From: Streptomyces sp. 11x1
GTDB lineage: Bacteria > Actinomycetota > Actinomycetes > Streptomycetales > Streptomycetaceae
Reading direction: 5' to 3'
Length of the DNA stretch: 64,000 bases
Assembly: GCF_032598905.1 (NCBI RefSeq)
Contig: NZ_CP122458.1
Coordinates: 2,108,001 to 2,172,000, forward strand
Below are positions 8,467 through 16,362 of the stretch, piece by piece. The notes under the pieces are model-generated. The model was given only the letters and a program-made list of their open reading frames with translations, ran no database searches and was not told where the DNA came from. The position numbers and the translations under genes are program-made. Position 1 is the first letter of the stretch, and the number at the start of each line of letters is the position of its first letter.

Positions 8467-9926
8467 CCATGAACACCGACACGAACGCCGACATGAACAC
8501 CGACACGAACACCCGCCCGGACGACCGCCTGCTCACCGTCATCAACCCGGCCACCGGGGAGATCCTCGACACCCTGCCCGCCGCCACCGCGGGCGAGGTG
8601 GACACGGCCGTGGACCAGGCGCACCGCGTCTTCGACAGCGGGGTGTGGGCGGCTCGGCCGCCCCGGGAGCGGGCCGCGGTCCTGCTGCGCCTCGCCGAGC
8701 TGATGGAACGCGATGCCGAGATCCTGGCCCGCCTGGACTGCGAGGACGCGGGCAAACCCATCACGGAGTGCCGTACCGGCGATGTGCCGGGCGCGATCGA
8801 GTCGATCCGCTGGTTCGCGGAGGCGGCCGACAAGGTCTTCGGCCGCACCGCCCCCACCAGCCACGACCACCTGGGTCTGATGAGCCGGGAACCCGTCGGA
8901 GCGGTCGCCGCCGTCCTCCCCTGGAACTACCCGCTCGCCATGGCCGCCTGGAAGATCGGGCCCGCGCTCGCCGCGGGCAACAGCCTGCTGCTCAAGCCTG
9001 CCGAGGCGACCCCGCGTTCGGCCCTCCACGTGGCCCGGCTGGCGACGGAGGCGGGGCTGCCGGACGGCACCCTCGCCGTGCTGCCCGGCTACGGCGCGGA
9101 AGCCGGCCGGGCGCTCGCCCGCCACCCCGGGATCGGCACGCTCTCGTTCACCGGCTCGACGGCGACCGGACGGCGGATCCTGGCCGACGCCGCGGAGACC
9201 AACTTCAAGCGGGTCTCCCTGGAGATGGGCGGCAAGAGCCCCCAGGTGCTGATGCCGGACGCGCTCGATTTCGGCGTCGACCTCATCGACGACATGATCG
9301 AAGCCGCGTTCCTGACGATGGGACAGAACTGCACGGCCGGCTCCCGGATCCTGGTCCACGAGGACATCGCCTCCGAGGTCGTCGCACGGTTCACGGCCGC
9401 CGCCGGGGCCCTGGTCATCGGCGACCCGGCCAAGCCGGACACCCGCACGGGTCCGCTGATCAGCACTGCGGCGCGAGACCGGGTCGCCCGCGCCGTGGAC
9501 GAGGCGGTCGCCGCCGGAGCCGTGGCCCACACCGCCGGGTTGCCGGCGGGCCTGCACCCGCACGGGGCGTACTACCCACCCACCGTCGTCGTCGGCGCCC
9601 CCGACGGCAGCGGGGTCCTCACCGAGGAACTGTTCGGCCCCGTGGTCACCGTCCAGACCTTCGCCTCCGAGCGGGAGGCGATCCGGACGGCGAACGCCAC
9701 CCCCTACGGCCTTGCCGCCTCACTGTGGACCCACGACCTCGACACCGCCTTCCGCCTCGCCCGCGGCATCCAGGCCGGAGTGGTCTCCGTCAACTCCTAC
9801 AGCGAGGGCGACATCACCGCCCCCTTCGGTGGCTGGAAACAGTCCGGATTCGGCGGGGCGGAGCGGTCCACCGACGCCTTCGCGCAGTGGACAAGGGAGA
9901 AGACCGTCTGGATCCGTACCCGCTAG
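8463..9926 (+). CDS. NAD(P)-dependent aldehyde dehydrogenase
   Basis: A 487-residue aldehyde dehydrogenase oxidising an aldehyde to its acid. Visible motifs: the catalytic-glutamate region SLEMGGKSP (about 253-262), the catalytic cysteine in MGQNCTAGS (about 286-294), the cofactor motif FTGSTATGR, and PWNYP near 155. The C-terminus GGWKQSGFGG is the standard family ending. The first 17 residues are a low-complexity Asn-Thr-Asp repeat (NTDTNADMNTDTNT) that aldehyde dehydrogenases normally lack. ATG 8463 overlaps the SDR stop; ATG 8469 is an equally possible start. Last gene of the three-gene operon. Confidence 0.95.
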   Translation: MTMNTDTNADMNTDTNTRPDDRLLTVINPATGEILDTLPAATAGEVDTAVDQAHRVFDSGVWAARPPRERAAVLLRLAELMERDAEILARLDCEDAGKPITECRTGDVPGAIESIRWFAEAADKVFGRTAPTSHDHLGLMSREPVGAVAAVLPWNYPLAMAAWKIGPALAAGNSLLLKPAEATPRSALHVARLATEAGLPDGTLAVLPGYGAEAGRALARHPGIGTLSFTGSTATGRRILADAAETNFKRVSLEMGGKSPQVLMPDALDFGVDLIDDMIEAAFLTMGQNCTAGSRILVHEDIASEVVARFTAAAGALVIGDPAKPDTRTGPLISTAARDRVARAVDEAVAAGAVAHTAGLPAGLHPHGAYYPPTVVVGAPDGSGVLTEELFGPVVTVQTFASEREAIRTANATPYGLAASLWTHDLDTAFRLARGIQAGVVSVNSYSEGDITAPFGGWKQSGFGGAERSTDAFAQWTREKTVWIRTR

Positions 9927-9987
9927 CGCGGCCGAAACCGGACGCAGATGCCTAAGGTGGTCGCGAGTACGGCCCTGGAGAGAAGCC

Positions 9988-11094
9988 ATGACCGAGGCAA
10001 CCCGTCCGGAGAACGGCACCACCCGTAGCACGTCGGCGACGATCTCCCCGAACATTCTGCGCTATCTGGACCAGATCACCGAGGAGTACGGAGTCGACCT
10101 ACAGCCGGAACTGTCCCAGGTCGGTCTCACCGAGACCCTGATGCGCTCGGCGGCCCTGCGCGTCTCCTACCGCCAGGGCAGTGCCGTCATCCGGCGCGCT
10201 GTCGAACTCACCGGGGACGAGAACCTGGGCCTGCGGGTCGGAGCCGCGCAGCACCTCACCGCCTGGGGTCTGGTGGGCTTCGCCATGCTCGCCAGCGACA
10301 CCCTCCAGGTCGCGATCGAGGCGGGGGTCCGCTTCCAGAACGTGTCCGGGGCGATGACGGTCTGGTCGGCGGGCCGGGAGGGCTCCGACTACGTGATCCG
10401 GGCCGACCTCCCGGACCCGATGATCGACCCGAACGTCGCCGTCTTCCTCGTCGAGGAGGCGTTTTCGAGCGTCGTCACCCTCGGCCGCCTCGCCGCCGAC
10501 GCCGACCTCGCACCCCAGGAGGTCCACTTCGCCTTCGCCGCCCCGCGCGACGTCCAGCCCTTCCGCGACCTCTTCCGCTGCCCCCTGCACTTCGGCGCCT
10601 CCCACAACCGGCTGGTGGTACCGCAGGCATGGATCAACCGGCCGATGCCGGGCCGCGATCCGGTCACCTACGCCGCGACCCTCGAACTCCTCGAAGGGCA
10701 GATGGCCTCCCGCCGTCGTCAGCAGGACCTGCTGGAGATCCTGGAGATCTCCGTCGCGCAGAGCCTCCCGTTCGTCCCCTCCTTCTCCGAGCAGGCCCGC
10801 CGACACGCGTCGAGCGAGCGGACGCTGCGCCGCCGCCTGGCCGACTGCGGCACCTCCTACGAGGCGATCGTCGAGGGCGTCCGCCGGGAGCGCGTCGAAC
10901 TGCTCCTGCACCGCCCTCACCTCACCCTCCGCGAGGTGGCCCGCCAGGCGGGCTTCTCCGACGAACGCGCCCTGCGCCGGGCCGTCCGCCGCTGGCACGG
11001 CATGGCACCGTTGCAGCTGCGCGCGGGCCTCTCTTCGCAGACGGCGGGAACAACGCCGAGTCAGGGGCGCGGCGAACCACGCGACCAGCCGTAA
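9988..11094 (+). CDS. AraC-family transcriptional regulator (AraC-binding-like N domain)
   Basis: A 368-residue regulator. Residues about 25-215 match the arabinose-operon-regulator N-terminal domain (PF12625-like) found in regulators beside oxidative catabolic operons: ALRVSYRQGSAVIRRAVELTG, then LGLRVGAAQHLTAWGLVGFA. The C-terminal AraC DNA-binding domain (about 255-345) has two helix-turn-helices, including LTLREVARQAGFSDERALRR. It lies 61 bp behind the monooxygenase operon on the same strand and is the obvious candidate to control it. A decayed fragment of a paralogue lies at 31098-31266. Confidence 0.9.
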   Translation: MTEATRPENGTTRSTSATISPNILRYLDQITEEYGVDLQPELSQVGLTETLMRSAALRVSYRQGSAVIRRAVELTGDENLGLRVGAAQHLTAWGLVGFAMLASDTLQVAIEAGVRFQNVSGAMTVWSAGREGSDYVIRADLPDPMIDPNVAVFLVEEAFSSVVTLGRLAADADLAPQEVHFAFAAPRDVQPFRDLFRCPLHFGASHNRLVVPQAWINRPMPGRDPVTYAATLELLEGQMASRRRQQDLLEILEISVAQSLPFVPSFSEQARRHASSERTLRRRLADCGTSYEAIVEGVRRERVELLLHRPHLTLREVARQAGFSDERALRRAVRRWHGMAPLQLRAGLSSQTAGTTPSQGRGEPRDQP

Positions 11095-11229
11095 CCGGAC
11101 CCGTGGCCGCCCACGCCGGCGACACCACCGGCGGCGCGACACCACCGGCGGCGCGCTGCCGGATCGACAGGCGCTCTGCGGTCACCGGTGACGGACGTCT
11201 GGCGCGTGCGTCGGTCTCGTGGGGCCTGA

Positions 11230-11312
11230 TCAGTGCGTTTCGTCGGTGGCCCGGACGTGTCCCGTGCCCTTCTCCCCTGAGGCCGCCCCGGCATCGAGCA
11301 CAGAGAAGGTGA
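11230..11312 (-). pseudogene. Possible 3' tail of an unidentified deleted gene
   Basis: In a frame shifted from the aquaporin relic, the minus strand reads about 25 codons with strong G/C third positions, TFSVLDAGAASGEKGTGHV followed by RATDETH and a stop at 11230. It starts exactly where aquaporin similarity stops, so it looks like the tail of a gene joined to it by a deletion. Family not recognised. Confidence 0.35.
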
Positions 11313-11698
11313 CCGGCGGACCGGTCGTGGGTGGAGAACCTCACCAGCGGCTCGGCGAACATCGCGTCGGCCAGGACCGCCCCGCCGACCGCTCCCGTGA
11401 TCTGGGCGGCCACGTACGCCGCGACGTCCCGCAGAGCGAGACCGCCGGGGGTGCGACGACCGGTGAACCAGGCGGCCAGGGTCACAGCGGGGTTGAAGTG
11501 CGCGCCGGAGACCGGCCCCAGCAGCAGGATGAGCACGCCCAGACCGAAGACGGTGGCCAGGGAGTTGGCGAGCAGCTGCACGCCGACGTCGCGGGACAGC
11601 TCGGTGGCCTGGATGGCGGAGCCGACCACCACCGCCACCACCAGAAGCCCGGTCCCGATCGCCTCGGCGGCAACCCGGCGGCCGAGCGGCGCGCTCAC
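11305..11698 (-). pseudogene. Truncated aquaporin (MIP family), remnant of arsenic operon
   Basis: From GTG 11698 (overlapping the arsR stop by 4 bp) about 130 residues match the N-terminal half of a MIP channel: AAEAIGTGLLVVAVVVGSA, GVLILLLGP, the first NPA signature GAHFNPAVTLAAWF, and a third helix ending at MFAEPLVRFSTHDRS. The second half, with its second NPA loop, is absent. The frame stays open to 10922 but encodes unrelated Arg/Ala-rich sequence antisense to the AraC gene. Aquaporins in actinobacterial ars operons help arsenite leave the cell (family knowledge); half a channel is not expected to work. Confidence 0.82.
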
Positions 11699-12069
11699 GC
11701 GGCGGCCCCGGCGGGCCGCGTGGTGGTCAGGAACGCGGCGAGCCGGTCCAGGACGTTGGGCAGCACCCAGTAATACACCCAGGTCCCGCGGCGCTCGCAG
11801 TCGATCAGACCCGCCTGGCGCAGGAGCTTGAGGTGGTGGGAGATCGTCGGCTGGGACAGGTCGAAGGCCGGGGTCAGCTCGCACACGCAGACCTCCCCGC
11901 CCTCACCGCGCGAGGCGATCATCGACATCAGCCGCGGCCGCACCGGGTCGCCCAGCGCCTTGAAGATCTTCGCGAGGTCGGCCGCCTGGTCCTCGTCCAG
12001 CGGCGCGGCGGACAGCCCTGGGCAGCAGGCGGCGTCCTGGCCGATCACCGCAATCCCTTGTTTCGACAT
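11695..12069 (-). CDS. arsR: ArsR-family arsenite-responsive repressor
   Basis: A 124-residue winged-helix repressor of the ArsR/SmtB family. The DNA-recognition helix region is LSQPTISHHLKLLRQAGLI (about 71-89). Two candidate arsenite sites are readable: the classical CVC in EVCVCELTP (Cys61, Cys63) and a vicinal pair Cys15-Cys16 in DAACCPG. Vicinal N-terminal cysteines at these positions are known from the Corynebacterium ArsR type, which pairs them with one further cysteine. It is divergent from arsM across a 113-bp region with dyad symmetry and should repress both directions until As(III) binds. Confidence 0.93.
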   Translation of the reverse strand: MSKQGIAVIGQDAACCPGLSAAPLDEDQAADLAKIFKALGDPVRPRLMSMIASRGEGGEVCVCELTPAFDLSQPTISHHLKLLRQAGLIDCERRGTWVYYWVLPNVLDRLAAFLTTTRPAGAAA

Positions 12070-12078
12070 GCCTCTATG

Positions 12079-12130
12079 TTGACGTTTTTCGATTCAAGGC
12101 GCACGGTTGTATCAATGAACGTCAATACAA
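12079..12130. promoter_or_regulatory. Divergent arsR-arsM operator region
   Basis: Two nested symmetries lie in the arsR/arsM intergenic DNA. TTGACGTT at 12079-12086 is repeated in inverted form as AACGTCAA at 12118-12125. A 24-bp dyad with perfect 6-bp arms TTGTAT and ATACAA spans 12107-12130. The DNA is locally A/T-rich, unlike its surroundings. ArsR proteins bind such A/T-rich dyads in promoters; that this is the site is inference. Confidence 0.6.
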
Positions 12131-12182
12131 GCCGTTCAAGCCGTTCCGTGCACCGCCATGCCCGTCATCCAGGAGTGAAGTC

Positions 12183-13079
12183 ATGAGCGAGCAGACCACC
12201 ACCGACCTGCGCGAAGCCGTCCGCCGGCGGTACGCCGCCGCAGCCGTGCAGGTCACCGAAGGCGGCACCGCCTGCTGCGGACCCGAGCCCGTCGAGGTCG
12301 ACGAGAACTTCGGCTCCACCCTCTACGCCGCCGACGAGCGCGACGCCCTGCCCGCCGAGGCCGTGGCCGCCTCCCTCGGCTGCGGCAACCCCACCGCCGT
12401 CGCCGAACTCCGCGAAGGCGAACGCGTCCTGGACCTCGGTTCCGGCGGTGGCATCGACGTCCTGCTCTCCGCCCGCCGCGTCGGCCCCACCGGCAAGGCG
12501 TACGGGCTGGACATGACCGAGGAGATGCTCGCCCTGGCTCTCGCCAACGCGGCGAAGGCCGGCGCGACGAACGTCGAGTTCCTCAAGGGCACCATCGAGG
12601 CGATCCCGCTGCCCGCGCACACGATCGACGTCGTCATCTCCAACTGCGTGATCAACCTGTCCACCGACAAGCCCGCCGTCTTCGCCGAGACCTTCCGCAT
12701 CCTCAGGCCCGGCGGCCGGATCGGCGTCTCCGACGTCGTCGCCGACGACACCCTCACGCCCGACCAGCGGGCCGAGCGCGGCGACCACGTCGGCTGCATC
12801 GCCGGCGCCCTCTCGTTCGCCGAATACCGCGCCGGACTCGAAGCCGCCGGGTTCACCGACGTCGAGATCACCCCGACCCACCCGGTCGCCGACGGCATGC
12901 ACTCCGCGATCGTCCGCGCCACGAAGCCGGTGACCGCCGAAAGCGGCCGTCCGGCCGCCGAGTCGAGTGCCGCGTGCTGCGGCGTCGAGGCCTGCTGCAC
13001 GCCGGCCGAGACCGCCGTCGACCCCGGCCTCACCGTGATCGAGGCCAAGACCACCTCGGGATGCGGTTGCCAGAACTGA
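12183..13079 (+). CDS. arsM: Arsenite S-adenosylmethionine methyltransferase
   Basis: A 298-residue enzyme that methylates As(III) with SAM to methylated arsenicals. The SAM motif VLDLGSGGGIDVLLSA is at about 82-97. The three conserved ArsM cysteines are visible in SLGCGNP, ISNCVINLS and HVGCIAGALS. Extra thiols occur at both ends: ACCGPEP near residue 31, and a C-terminal tail with CCGVEACC and GCGCQN, which may capture arsenite. ATG 12183 follows AGGAGTGAAG. It is divergent from arsR and presumably induced by arsenite. No arsenite efflux pump or arsenate reductase gene is in the window. Confidence 0.95.
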   Translation: MSEQTTTDLREAVRRRYAAAAVQVTEGGTACCGPEPVEVDENFGSTLYAADERDALPAEAVAASLGCGNPTAVAELREGERVLDLGSGGGIDVLLSARRVGPTGKAYGLDMTEEMLALALANAAKAGATNVEFLKGTIEAIPLPAHTIDVVISNCVINLSTDKPAVFAETFRILRPGGRIGVSDVVADDTLTPDQRAERGDHVGCIAGALSFAEYRAGLEAAGFTDVEITPTHPVADGMHSAIVRATKPVTAESGRPAAESSAACCGVEACCTPAETAVDPGLTVIEAKTTSGCGCQN

Positions 13080-13095
13080 CGCCGGCACCGCCTTG

Positions 13096-13120
13096 AGGGC
13101 CCTTCGCACCGGAGGGCCCT
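13096..13120 (+). terminator. Hairpin after arsM
   Basis: AGGGCCCT occurs at 13096-13103 and again at 13113-13120; being self-complementary, the two copies form an 8-bp stem with a 9-nt loop, 17 bp after the arsM stop. Confidence 0.5.
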
Positions 13121-13276
13121 GGCCCATGCCCACGGTGGACAACGAGGGCACGGCGGTGACCGCGCGGGGGCGGCCCATGCCTGCTCCGGGCGTGACGGCG
13201 ACTCGCGTACGTGCGCAGACCCGGACGAGCCCCGCGCCTTCAGTAGGCTGGTGCGCCGAGCGAAGGAGCGCCGCGT

Positions 13277-14398
13277 ATGAGCCTGCGCCTGAAGGCGATC
13301 ACCCGTGAGGATCATCTGGACTTCGTCCGGGCCCGGCCCTCGGTCAGCCACATGCAGGTGCCCTCGTGGGGCGATGTGAAGCCGGACTGGCGGGCGCGGA
13401 GCCTCGGCTGGTTCGACGAGAGCGACCGGCTGGTCGGCGTGGGCCTGGTGCTGCTGCGGCCCTTGCCGAAGTTGCGACGGTACCTCGCCTACCTGCCCGA
13501 GGGGCCGGTCATCGACTGGACCGCGCCGGATCTTCAGCGCTGGCTGGAGCCGATGCTCGGGTATCTGAAGGAGCAGGGCGCGTTCTCGGTGAAGATGGGG
13601 CCGCCGGTGGTGACCCGTCGCTGGAGTGCCGAGGCGGTCAAGGCGGCGATCGCCGACCCGGGGGCGAGGCGGCTGGGGGACGTGGAGGCCACCGTGCACG
13701 AGCCGGGGGCCGCCGGCATCGCCGACCGGTTGCGCCGCATGGGCTGGCGGACGGCCGAGCCCGGAGGCGAGGACGGCTTCGCCGCCGGCCAGCCGCGCTA
13801 CGTCTTCCAAGTCCCGTTCGCGGGGCGGTCGTTGGCGGAGATCCAGCAGGGTCTCAACCAGCAGTGGCGCCGCAACATCAAGAAGGCGGAGAAGGCAGGC
13901 GTCACGGTCGTGCGGGGCACGTACGAGGATCTGCCCGCCTTCCACGAGATCTACGTGGAGACCGCCGGGCGGGACCGGTTCATTCCCCGTCCCCTGGCGT
14001 ACTTCCAGCGCATGTGGACCGCGTTGACCTCGGAGGACACCGACCGTATGCGCCTGTACCTCGCCCATCACGAGGGCGAGGTACTCGCGGCGGCCACGAT
14101 GCTGACCGTCGGCACACACACCTGGTACTCCTACGGCGCCTCCACCAGCCGCAAGCGCGAGGTGCAGCCCAACAACGCCGTCCAGTGGCGGATGATGACC
14201 GACGCCCACGCGCTCGGCGCCGGCGTCTACGACTTCCGCGGCATCACCGACACGCTGGAGGAGAGCAACCACCTGCTGGGACTCCTGCGGTTCAAGTCCG
14301 GCAGCGGCGGCGAGGCCGTCGAGTACCTCGGCGAGTGGGACTTCCCGCTCAACAAGGTCCTGCACAAGGCCTTCGACCTCTACATGTCCCGCCGCTGA
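13277..14398 (+). CDS. FemX/FemAB-family peptidyltransferase (peptidoglycan bridge formation)
   Basis: A 373-residue member of the FemABX family, which transfers an amino acid from aminoacyl-tRNA to the stem peptide of lipid II. Two GNAT-like halves are recognisable. The N-terminal half has SHMQVPSWGDVKPDWRARSL, the C-terminal half LAAATMLTVGTHTWYSYGAS and GVYDFRGITDTL with a LLGLLRFKSGSGGEAVEYLG ending, all typical of the family. A basic helical segment with RRNIKKAEKAGV (about 198-209) lies between them. ATG 13277 follows AAGGAG. In Streptomyces the bridge is a single glycine added by FemX, so this may be that enzyme or a paralogue. Confidence 0.92.
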   Translation: MSLRLKAITREDHLDFVRARPSVSHMQVPSWGDVKPDWRARSLGWFDESDRLVGVGLVLLRPLPKLRRYLAYLPEGPVIDWTAPDLQRWLEPMLGYLKEQGAFSVKMGPPVVTRRWSAEAVKAAIADPGARRLGDVEATVHEPGAAGIADRLRRMGWRTAEPGGEDGFAAGQPRYVFQVPFAGRSLAEIQQGLNQQWRRNIKKAEKAGVTVVRGTYEDLPAFHEIYVETAGRDRFIPRPLAYFQRMWTALTSEDTDRMRLYLAHHEGEVLAAATMLTVGTHTWYSYGASTSRKREVQPNNAVQWRMMTDAHALGAGVYDFRGITDTLEESNHLLGLLRFKSGSGGEAVEYLGEWDFPLNKVLHKAFDLYMSRR

Positions 14399-14623
14399 CC
14401 CCGTCGGCCGCCCAGCCCTCTCGTGCGAACGCACATGCCATGCCTAGCATCAGAAAGCCCGGCTCATGCGATGACACTGATGGCTTACACCTGGCACTTG
14501 CGGCATTATCATCTGCGCAGACCTGGCTACGGAATCGGGGACGGCGAGCGTCGACCAGTTGATCAGGGGCGTTGACCGTCGCCGAGTCCGTTCAGTCCGT
14601 GCAGGACCAGAGGGAGTGGACCC

Positions 14624-15451
14624 GTGACGACCCGTGCCGTACGCCGGACCCGTACGACCAGGCTGACCCTGCGGGCAGTCGGGGTCGGTGGCGCCGCCCT
14701 GCTGGCCCTGAGCGCCTGTGGTTCCTCCGACTCCGACTCCTCCGCGAAGCCGGACTCCTCCGGCTCGGACGAGCTGTCCGGGGAGGTGACCGTCTTCGCC
14801 GCCGCCTCGCTCAAGGAGAGCTTCACGACGCTGGGCGAGCAGTTCGAGAAGGAGCACCCCGGGACGAAGGTGACGTTCAACTTCGGCGGCAGCGACGCGC
14901 TCGCCGCCGGCATCACCGGCGGCGCCCCGGCGGACGTGTTCGCCTCCGCCAGCCCCAGGACGATGGCCGTCGTGACCGATGCCGGTGACGCCTCCGGCAC
15001 CCCCGAGACCTTCGCCCGCAACCAGCTGGAGATCGCCACCCTCCCCGGCAACCCCGACAGGATCTCCTCCCTCGAGGATCTGACCGGCTCCGATCTGAAG
15101 GTCGTGCTCTGCGACGAGGCCGTGCCCTGCGGCGCCGCGGCGCGGAAGGCCCTCGACGCGAGCAAGCTGAAGCTCACGCCGGTGTCGTACGAGGAGGACG
15201 TGAGGTCCGCGCTCAACAAGGTGGTGCTGAAGGAGGCCGACGCGGCGGTCGTCTACAAGACCGATGTGCGGGCGGCCGGTGAGAAGGTGCGGGGCGTGGA
15301 GTTCCCCGAGTCCGCCGACGCCATCAACGACTACCCCATCACCCTGCTCAAGGAGTCGGAGAACACCGACGCCGCCAAGGCGTTCATCGCGCTCGTGCGG
15401 TCCACCGAGGGCCAGAAGGTCCTGACCGAGGCCGGGTTCCTGGAGCCGTGA
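14624..15451 (+). CDS. modA: Molybdate ABC transporter substrate-binding lipoprotein
   Basis: A 275-residue exported lipoprotein that captures molybdate or tungstate outside the membrane. Signal peptide residues 1-31 end in the lipobox LSAC (Cys about 32), followed by a Ser/Asp-rich linker. The binding-fold motifs VFAAASLKESF, NFGGSDALAAGI and PADVFASAS are characteristic of ModA and include oxyanion-contacting residues. GTG 14624 follows AGGGAG. The stop overlaps modB (GTGA), so modABC is one operon. No ModE-type regulator lies alongside. Confidence 0.95.
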   Translation: MTTRAVRRTRTTRLTLRAVGVGGAALLALSACGSSDSDSSAKPDSSGSDELSGEVTVFAAASLKESFTTLGEQFEKEHPGTKVTFNFGGSDALAAGITGGAPADVFASASPRTMAVVTDAGDASGTPETFARNQLEIATLPGNPDRISSLEDLTGSDLKVVLCDEAVPCGAAARKALDASKLKLTPVSYEEDVRSALNKVVLKEADAAVVYKTDVRAAGEKVRGVEFPESADAINDYPITLLKESENTDAAKAFIALVRSTEGQKVLTEAGFLEP

Positions 15452-16362
15452 CGTCCCCTTCTCCTTCCGCCTCTTCCTCTCCGGAGGGGGCCGGCACCGC
15501 GGACACCCTGGGCGGGGGTCCGCGGCGCCGGCGTGTCCCCGGACGCGGGTGGCTTCCCGGACGCGGAGGGTTCCCCGGGCGCCACGGGGGTGTCCCGCTC
15601 CCCCTGCTCCTGCCCGCGCTGATCGGCCTCGTCCTCCTCGTCCTCCCGCTCGTCGCCCTCCTGATCCGGGCGCCCTGGCGCAGCATGCCCGACCTGCTCA
15701 CCAGCCCCGAGGTGTGGCAGGCGCTGCGGCTGTCGCTCGTGTGCGCCACGGCGGCCACGGCCGTGAGTCTGGTCCTCGGGGTGCCGCTGGCCTGGCTGCT
15801 GGCCCGGGTGGACTTCCCCGGACGCGGTCTCGTACGGGCCCTCGTCACCCTCCCCCTCGTCCTGCCGCCGGTGGTCGGCGGTGTGGCACTGCTGATGGCG
15901 CTCGGCCGCAACGGGGTCGTCGGGCAGTGGCTGGACGACTGGCTCGGGATCACCCTGCCGTTCACCACGGCCGGGGTCGTGGTGGCCGAGGCGTTCGTGG
16001 CGATGCCGTTCCTGGTCATCAGCGTGGAGGGCACGCTACGGGCCGCCGACCCCCGGTACGAGGAGGCCGCGGCCACGCTGGGGGCCTCCCGGTTCACGGC
16101 GTTCCGCCGGGTCACGCTGCCGCTGATCGCGCCCGGGGTCGCGGCGGGCGCCGTACTGGCGTGGGCCCGCGCGCTGGGCGAGTTCGGAGCGACCATCACC
16201 TTCGCCGGCAACTTCCCCGGCCGTACCCAGACCATGCCCCTCGCCGTCTACCTCGCCCTCCAGAACGATCCGGAGGCGGCGATCGCCCTCAGCCTGGTCC
16301 TGCTGGCCGTGTCGATCGCGGTGCTCGGGGGGCTGCGTGACCGATGGATGACCGCCTCATGA
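15448..16362 (+). CDS. modB: Molybdate ABC transporter permease
   Basis: A 304-residue inner-membrane permease with about six hydrophobic helices after an N-terminal Gly/Arg-rich extension of about 50 residues. The coupling-loop EAA motif is EEAAATLGASRFTAFRRVTLPL (about residues 208-229), the surface on which ModC docks. GTG 15448 overlaps the modA stop by 4 bp. The gene overlaps the start of modC. The unusually long cytoplasmic N-terminus (GGGPRRRRVPGRGWLPGRG) is low-complexity and not needed for the permease fold. Confidence 0.94.
   Translation: MTSPSPSASSSPEGAGTADTLGGGPRRRRVPGRGWLPGRGGFPGRHGGVPLPLLLPALIGLVLLVLPLVALLIRAPWRSMPDLLTSPEVWQALRLSLVCATAATAVSLVLGVPLAWLLARVDFPGRGLVRALVTLPLVLPPVVGGVALLMALGRNGVVGQWLDDWLGITLPFTTAGVVVAEAFVAMPFLVISVEGTLRAADPRYEEAAATLGASRFTAFRRVTLPLIAPGVAAGAVLAWARALGEFGATITFAGNFPGRTQTMPLAVYLALQNDPEAAIALSLVLLAVSIAVLGGLRDRWMTAS

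Noticed and set aside
11118..11151. A 17-bp tandem duplication (GCGACACCACCGGCGGC)
   Set aside because: Only two copies in the short gap after the AraC gene; too small to interpret.
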